Program-made: the position numbers and the translations under genes
Source of the DNA: Leptospira ognonensis
GTDB taxonomy: Bacteria; Spirochaetota; Leptospiria; Leptospirales; Leptospiraceae
Direction of reading: 5' to 3'
Assembly: GCF_004770745.1 (NCBI RefSeq)
Contig: NZ_RQGD01000014.1
Coordinates: forward strand, 62,001 to 126,000
DNA: 64,000 nucleotides
Notes under the pieces: generated by a model
The model's input: the letters and a program-made list of their open reading frames with translations, nothing else
Told to the model about the DNA's origin: nothing
Database searches by the model: none
Part shown: one piece after another, positions 60,676 to 64,000 of the stretch
Position numbering within the stretch: the first letter of the stretch is position 1
Layout: every line of letters begins with the position of its first letter

Positions 60676-62646
60676 ATGTTAGAACCGAATCTCTCTGAAC
60701 TTCGAGTGATGGATTACACAGCTTGTCTCCAAAAGGTCCAAGCTATGGATTCACGGGGAGATTTTTCATATAAGGGCGTTTATAAAGTCCTTCTGGTCAT
60801 ATTCGAATGGACAGACAAGTTTTTGCAGAACAAAGTTTTGCCGAATACCGAGCAGATTGAACGTGATAGCTCCATTGACAGGGATCGAACGGAAACCTAC
60901 GTTACCGATTTATGCTTTCGCCAAAATCCACCCATCTTAAAAAAACTAAATGTTTTAGAGTTCCATCCTAATGAAACGGGTGATCCGGAAAATCCGAAAA
61001 CATTTCTGAAGCACAACACGGTATTTGCGAGACCCACCACGAGTGATGGGGGGACTGCATTCCGTTATGCCCTCGGTTTGAATGAACTCTCCGCCAACGC
61101 GATTAAGAGTTGGTTCACAGAAAAACGTAAATACGTCGGGAAAGAGAAATTAAAAAAAATCATTAAAAGCGCTGTCGATTCCAACCGTTTATTTGATACG
61201 TACGCATCTACAGAAATAGGAAACTTATTCCAGTGCCCATATGATAAAACAAAGCCGCAGAAAGACTCAACAATTATCATCCATCTAAAGCCCATATTGA
61301 AGCAGTTAGTCGACTGGAAGATATTGTTTTTTTTCCGAAATGATAAGGCAAGCCGACCTGGAAACAAATCAGTGTTTATTTACAACGTACCCGAAGAAAT
61401 TGCGGATCGCTATGATGCATACGTTGATTATGTGAAGACCACGATTCATCCAAACCTTCATAAGATGGGTGTTGTAGGCGATATTACAGAGGATTCTTGG
61501 CGTTCACCGAAGAGCATACTCACCGAGATTCTTGGTTATTTAAATGAATCGTATGGAGATCAAAAGAGCCTTGTGGAAGAGTGTTTGATCTTAAATGAAA
61601 TTATAGAAAAAGATAGAGAGAGAGAAGAAAAGCATAAGAGAAAGCAACAAGTAGAAGATATCATGGCGTTTCTTGCGGAAGCCGGAAGAATCGTTGAATT
61701 GAATCAACTCCGAGTGGCGGGTGAGCCAATTACGGATGAATTTCGTGCACAGTTACTTTCGCAGCCCGAAATTTTATATGCCGAGTATGCAGATAGAAAA
61801 ATCTATAATGAATTTATACTTCATAAAGGATGTATAGAAGCCGCAATTGACTCTGCGAAAAGAAATTTCGCATTAAAAAAAGCTGACCTAGAGATTCGAG
61901 TTTTAAGTTTAATGAATGTTACAGTTCACTTAGGTGAAGAAGGGCCGAAAAGGATTTTAGAGGAAATTGAATCTCAAAGCTTATTTCCGTTTCTGCCATT
62001 TTTTACAAGACTTTGGCGCATGATTGTTGGCTCTCAAACTGTCTATAAGCATGAAATCCCGCCTATTCGGGCAAGGTTGCAACAGCAGTTAAACAAAGAT
62101 TTGGCTACCCAAAAGACAATTAAGCTTGCCCAAGAAAAGGAGAGAATTGTTAAGGCTAGGGTGAAAGAGAAAGAAGAAAAGGAAAAGGAATCCAAGACTA
62201 TCGCAAAGCAGTCATCAGATGAAGATGGGGATTCCGAACCTGTGAAGTCTGGTTCTCCAGAAGAAGAGAAAAAATGGAAAGAGTCCATGGACGAGATTGT
62301 TAAAATCTTGGATGAAGCATGGGAGTTCGGTGTATTTCCTGATCGCGAGTATGTGCTTAGTAAAATGAATGGAAAATACACGGAAGACAATCTGATCTTT
62401 TTTCTAAAGAAATTTGGAGGAAAAGAGATCTACTCCTATCCCATTCGGAACCAAAGAGAAAAGTATCCATGGCCGATCTTGGTGTCATCCTCCTATTTAA
62501 AGAAAAATGGGAAAAAGCTTTTGGACAAGGTGAAGGAAGAAAGCGACAAACAGAGAGCCGAAAAATTTCCAAACCAAGAGAAATTTGACATTGCCGAATC
62601 CCAATTAGATTTTCTTAATAGAATCTTACCTCGTTTGAAACCATAA
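60676..62646 (+). CDS. Hypothetical protein between asd and pyk, 656 aa
   Basis: The ATG at 60676 is chosen for its ribosome site (AAAGGA); a frame from 60622 would overlap asd. I do not recognise the family. The first 300 residues look globular. There are coiled-coil-like charged stretches at about residues 310-335 ([15 protein letters not shown]) and 480-540 ([22 protein letters not shown]). The last 110 residues form a mixed domain ending in [14 protein letters not shown]. It lies tightly between asd and pyk in one operon (one base to pyk). There is no membrane or export signal. Confidence 0.72.
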   Translation: MLEPNLSELRVMDYTACLQKVQAMDSRGDFSYKGVYKVLLVIFEWTDKFLQNKVLPNTEQIERDSSIDRDRTETYVTDLCFRQNPPILKKLNVLEFHPNETGDPENPKTFLKHNTVFARPTTSDGGTAFRYALGLNELSANAIKSWFTEKRKYVGKEKLKKIIKSAVDSNRLFDTYASTEIGNLFQCPYDKTKPQKDSTIIIHLKPILKQLVDWKILFFFRNDKASRPGNKSVFIYNVPEEIADRYDAYVDYVKTTIHPNLHKMGVVGDITEDSWRSPKSILTEILGYLNESYGDQKSLVEECLILNEIIEKDREREEKHKRKQQVEDIMAFLAEAGRIVELNQLRVAGEPITDEFRAQLLSQPEILYAEYADRKIYNEFILHKGCIEAAIDSAKRNFALKKADLEIRVLSLMNVTVHLGEEGPKRILEEIESQSLFPFLPFFTRLWRMIVGSQTVYKHEIPPIRARLQQQLNKDLATQKTIKLAQEKERIVKARVKEKEEKEKESKTIAKQSSDEDGDSEPVKSGSPEEEKKWKESMDEIVKILDEAWEFGVFPDREYVLSKMNGKYTEDNLIFFLKKFGGKEIYSYPIRNQREKYPWPILVSSSYLKKNGKKLLDKVKEESDKQRAEKFPNQEKFDIAESQLDFLNRILPRLKP

Positions 62647-62647
62647 C

Positions 62648-64000
62648 ATGCCTGCAATAGAAGATAGAAGAGCCCGAAAAACCAAAATCGTTTGTACCAT
62701 TGGACCTGCGACCATGTCGAAGGATATGTTAAGACAACTTGCCCAGGCAGGAATGAACATAGCTAGGATCAACATGTCGCATGGTGATCATGAGTTCCAT
62801 AGAAAGATCATTCGTACAATCAAAAGTTTGAATAAAGACGAATTACATAAAAATCCGATCTCAATTTTATTGGATACACAAGGTCCCGAGATAAGAACAG
62901 GTGACGTTGCCAATGATTTGCATCTCAAAGTGGGAGAGACGTTTACGTTTCACATCATTCCTGGTATGGAAGCCGAGGCACAAAGCGTTTTTGTAAACTA
63001 TCGAGACATCGTTAAGGATCTAAAGGTCGGAGATAAAGTCACAGTCGATAATGGTCTCATTAACTTATCTGTACTTGAAATTAAAGAGAATGAACTCGTG
63101 TGCACAGTGCTCGATGGCGGAAAGCTTGGGTCGAGAAAACATATCAACCTCCCGGGGATTCGCGTGAATCTGCCATCCATCACGCCTAAAGATTTAAAAG
63201 ACATTGTATTTGGTTTGGAAGAAGACATTGATTTTGTTGCCTTATCTTTCGTTCGGTCACATGAGGATGTCATCCAACTTCGTGGGATCATCGAAGAAAG
63301 AAATCATCATGCGCAGATCATTGCAAAAATTGAAGACCAAGAAGGACTTGCAAATCTTGATGAGATCATCAAGCACTCTGATGGCATCATGGTCGCACGT
63401 GGTGATCTAGGTGTTGAGATTGAAATCGAAGAGCTTCCTATTGTGCAAAGAAGGATCATAAAACGTTGCCAAGAGGAAGGGAAAAGGGTGATCGTTGCTA
63501 CCCATTTACTTGAATCAATGATTCAAAATCCTTCTCCTACGCGAGCTGAAGTGACAGACGTTGCAAATGCAGTTTATGAAGAAGCCGATGCCATCATGTT
63601 ATCTGGTGAGACCGCAATGGGAAAATTTCCTGTACGCTGTGTCGAGATGTTGGATAAAATTGCTCGAAGGATGGAAAGATCGATCAACTTAGGGATGGCT
63701 GCCAATCGCACTCCGAAGGACAAAAAAGAGGAGATGGCAAGATCTGCAGCGAATCTCGCCGATAATCTTGAAGCTCCAGCGATCATTGTGATCACAAGGA
63801 GAGGGATTACCGCCAATAATTTGGCTTCATTTCATCCCAAATTTCCAATCATTCATGCTTTCACGAATATGACGTCCGTTCGACGTAAGCTTTGGATGAC
63901 TCGTGGAGTCATCCCATACCGAGTAGACTTTTCTTCTGATCCAGAAAAAACGATTAAACTTGCGATTCAAACGCTGCAAAACAATGGTTATCTGCAAGTG
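62648..64000 (+). CDS. pyk: Pyruvate kinase, C-terminally cut by window end
   Basis: From ATG at 62648, 451 codons are present before the window ends. The frame has [36 protein letters not shown], the substrate-binding [10 protein letters not shown] with the catalytic Lys, [11 protein letters not shown] and ATHLLESMI, then the start of the C-terminal allosteric domain ([19 protein letters not shown]). It makes ATP and pyruvate from PEP and ADP. It is co-transcribed with asd and the unknown gene. The final residues are outside the window. Confidence 0.97.
   Translation, partial: MPAIEDRRARKTKIVCTIGPATMSKDMLRQLAQAGMNIARINMSHGDHEFHRKIIRTIKSLNKDELHKNPISILLDTQGPEIRTGDVANDLHLKVGETFTFHIIPGMEAEAQSVFVNYRDIVKDLKVGDKVTVDNGLINLSVLEIKENELVCTVLDGGKLGSRKHINLPGIRVNLPSITPKDLKDIVFGLEEDIDFVALSFVRSHEDVIQLRGIIEERNHHAQIIAKIEDQEGLANLDEIIKHSDGIMVARGDLGVEIEIEELPIVQRRIIKRCQEEGKRVIVATHLLESMIQNPSPTRAEVTDVANAVYEEADAIMLSGETAMGKFPVRCVEMLDKIARRMERSINLGMAANRTPKDKKEEMARSAANLADNLEAPAIIVITRRGITANNLASFHPKFPIIHAFTNMTSVRRKLWMTRGVIPYRVDFSSDPEKTIKLAIQTLQNNGYLQV

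Noticed and set aside
1..64000. rRNA, CRISPR array, insertion sequence or transposase
   Set aside because: None was found by reading genes and intergenic regions; intergenic space is too small for rRNA and no regular direct repeats with spacers are seen.

Overview
The window looks like a Leptospira-type spirochaete genome, probably from the saprophytic or intermediate side of the genus. The reasons are the low GC, spirochaetal lipoprotein signals, a bat operon with a BatB-BatC fusion followed by htpG, a DUF1574-like SGNH protein beside an MBOAT acyltransferase, and an archaeal/fungal-type asd. In L. interrogans asd lies on the small second chromosome. Together with the plasmid-like rep/parB/parA block here, this makes a secondary chromosome a reasonable guess, but the sequence alone does not prove it.

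Region by region: 1-1.2 kb holds an ECF sigma factor between a Spy/CpxP-like exported protein and a probable anti-sigma factor, with an ECF-type promoter in front. 1.2-7.8 kb is a mixed set (SDR-like, SH3, GXWXG, Ig/propeller lipoprotein, SLT transglycosylase, SRPBCC, membrane protein). 7.9-12 kb encodes an ethylmalonyl-CoA-mutase-like B12 enzyme, an RsbU-type phosphatase with a receiver domain, and the MeaB G-protein. 12-16.9 kb is a glycerolipid cluster (GlpD, DAG-kinase-like, TetR, AGPS-like flavoprotein). 17-23.8 kb carries HU, a NAD-kinase-like protein, STAS, HDOD and cNMP-binding signalling genes and an acyltransferase. 23.7-26.7 kb is a first parAB operon with two near-identical 19-21 bp palindromes (candidate parS) and two extra genes. 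26.7-29.7 kb holds a probable omptin-like barrel, a YgjP-like metallopeptidase, a low-molecular-weight phosphatase and two small exported proteins.

29.8-41.2 kb is one long tightly packed operon: hydrolase, thioesterase, MORN lipoprotein, MoxR, DUF58, membrane protein, BatA, BatB-C, BatD and HtpG. 41.3-49 kb holds a soluble substrate-binding-domain histidine kinase, a helical-repeat protein with a lysine-rich tail, two membrane/menaquinone genes (MqnD) and a discoidin protein with eight 32-residue tail-fibre-like repeats.

49-56.4 kb is the replication/partition block: a Rep-like protein, a 339-bp control region with a strong rep promoter and an opposed, terminator-ended small RNA unit, parB, parA, two copies of a second palindrome, a Fis-type regulator and several unknown genes. 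It is visibly more GC-rich than the 22-29 kb part. An 838-bp mostly non-coding stretch follows. 56.5-64 kb has the MBOAT/SGNH pair and then asd, an unknown 656-residue gene and pyruvate kinase (cut by the window end).

The strongest candidates for something undescribed are the counter-transcribed RNA unit over the rep leader, and the coexistence of two unrelated partition systems, each with its own palindrome family, about 24 kb apart. No rRNA, CRISPR, insertion sequence or convincing tRNA was seen.
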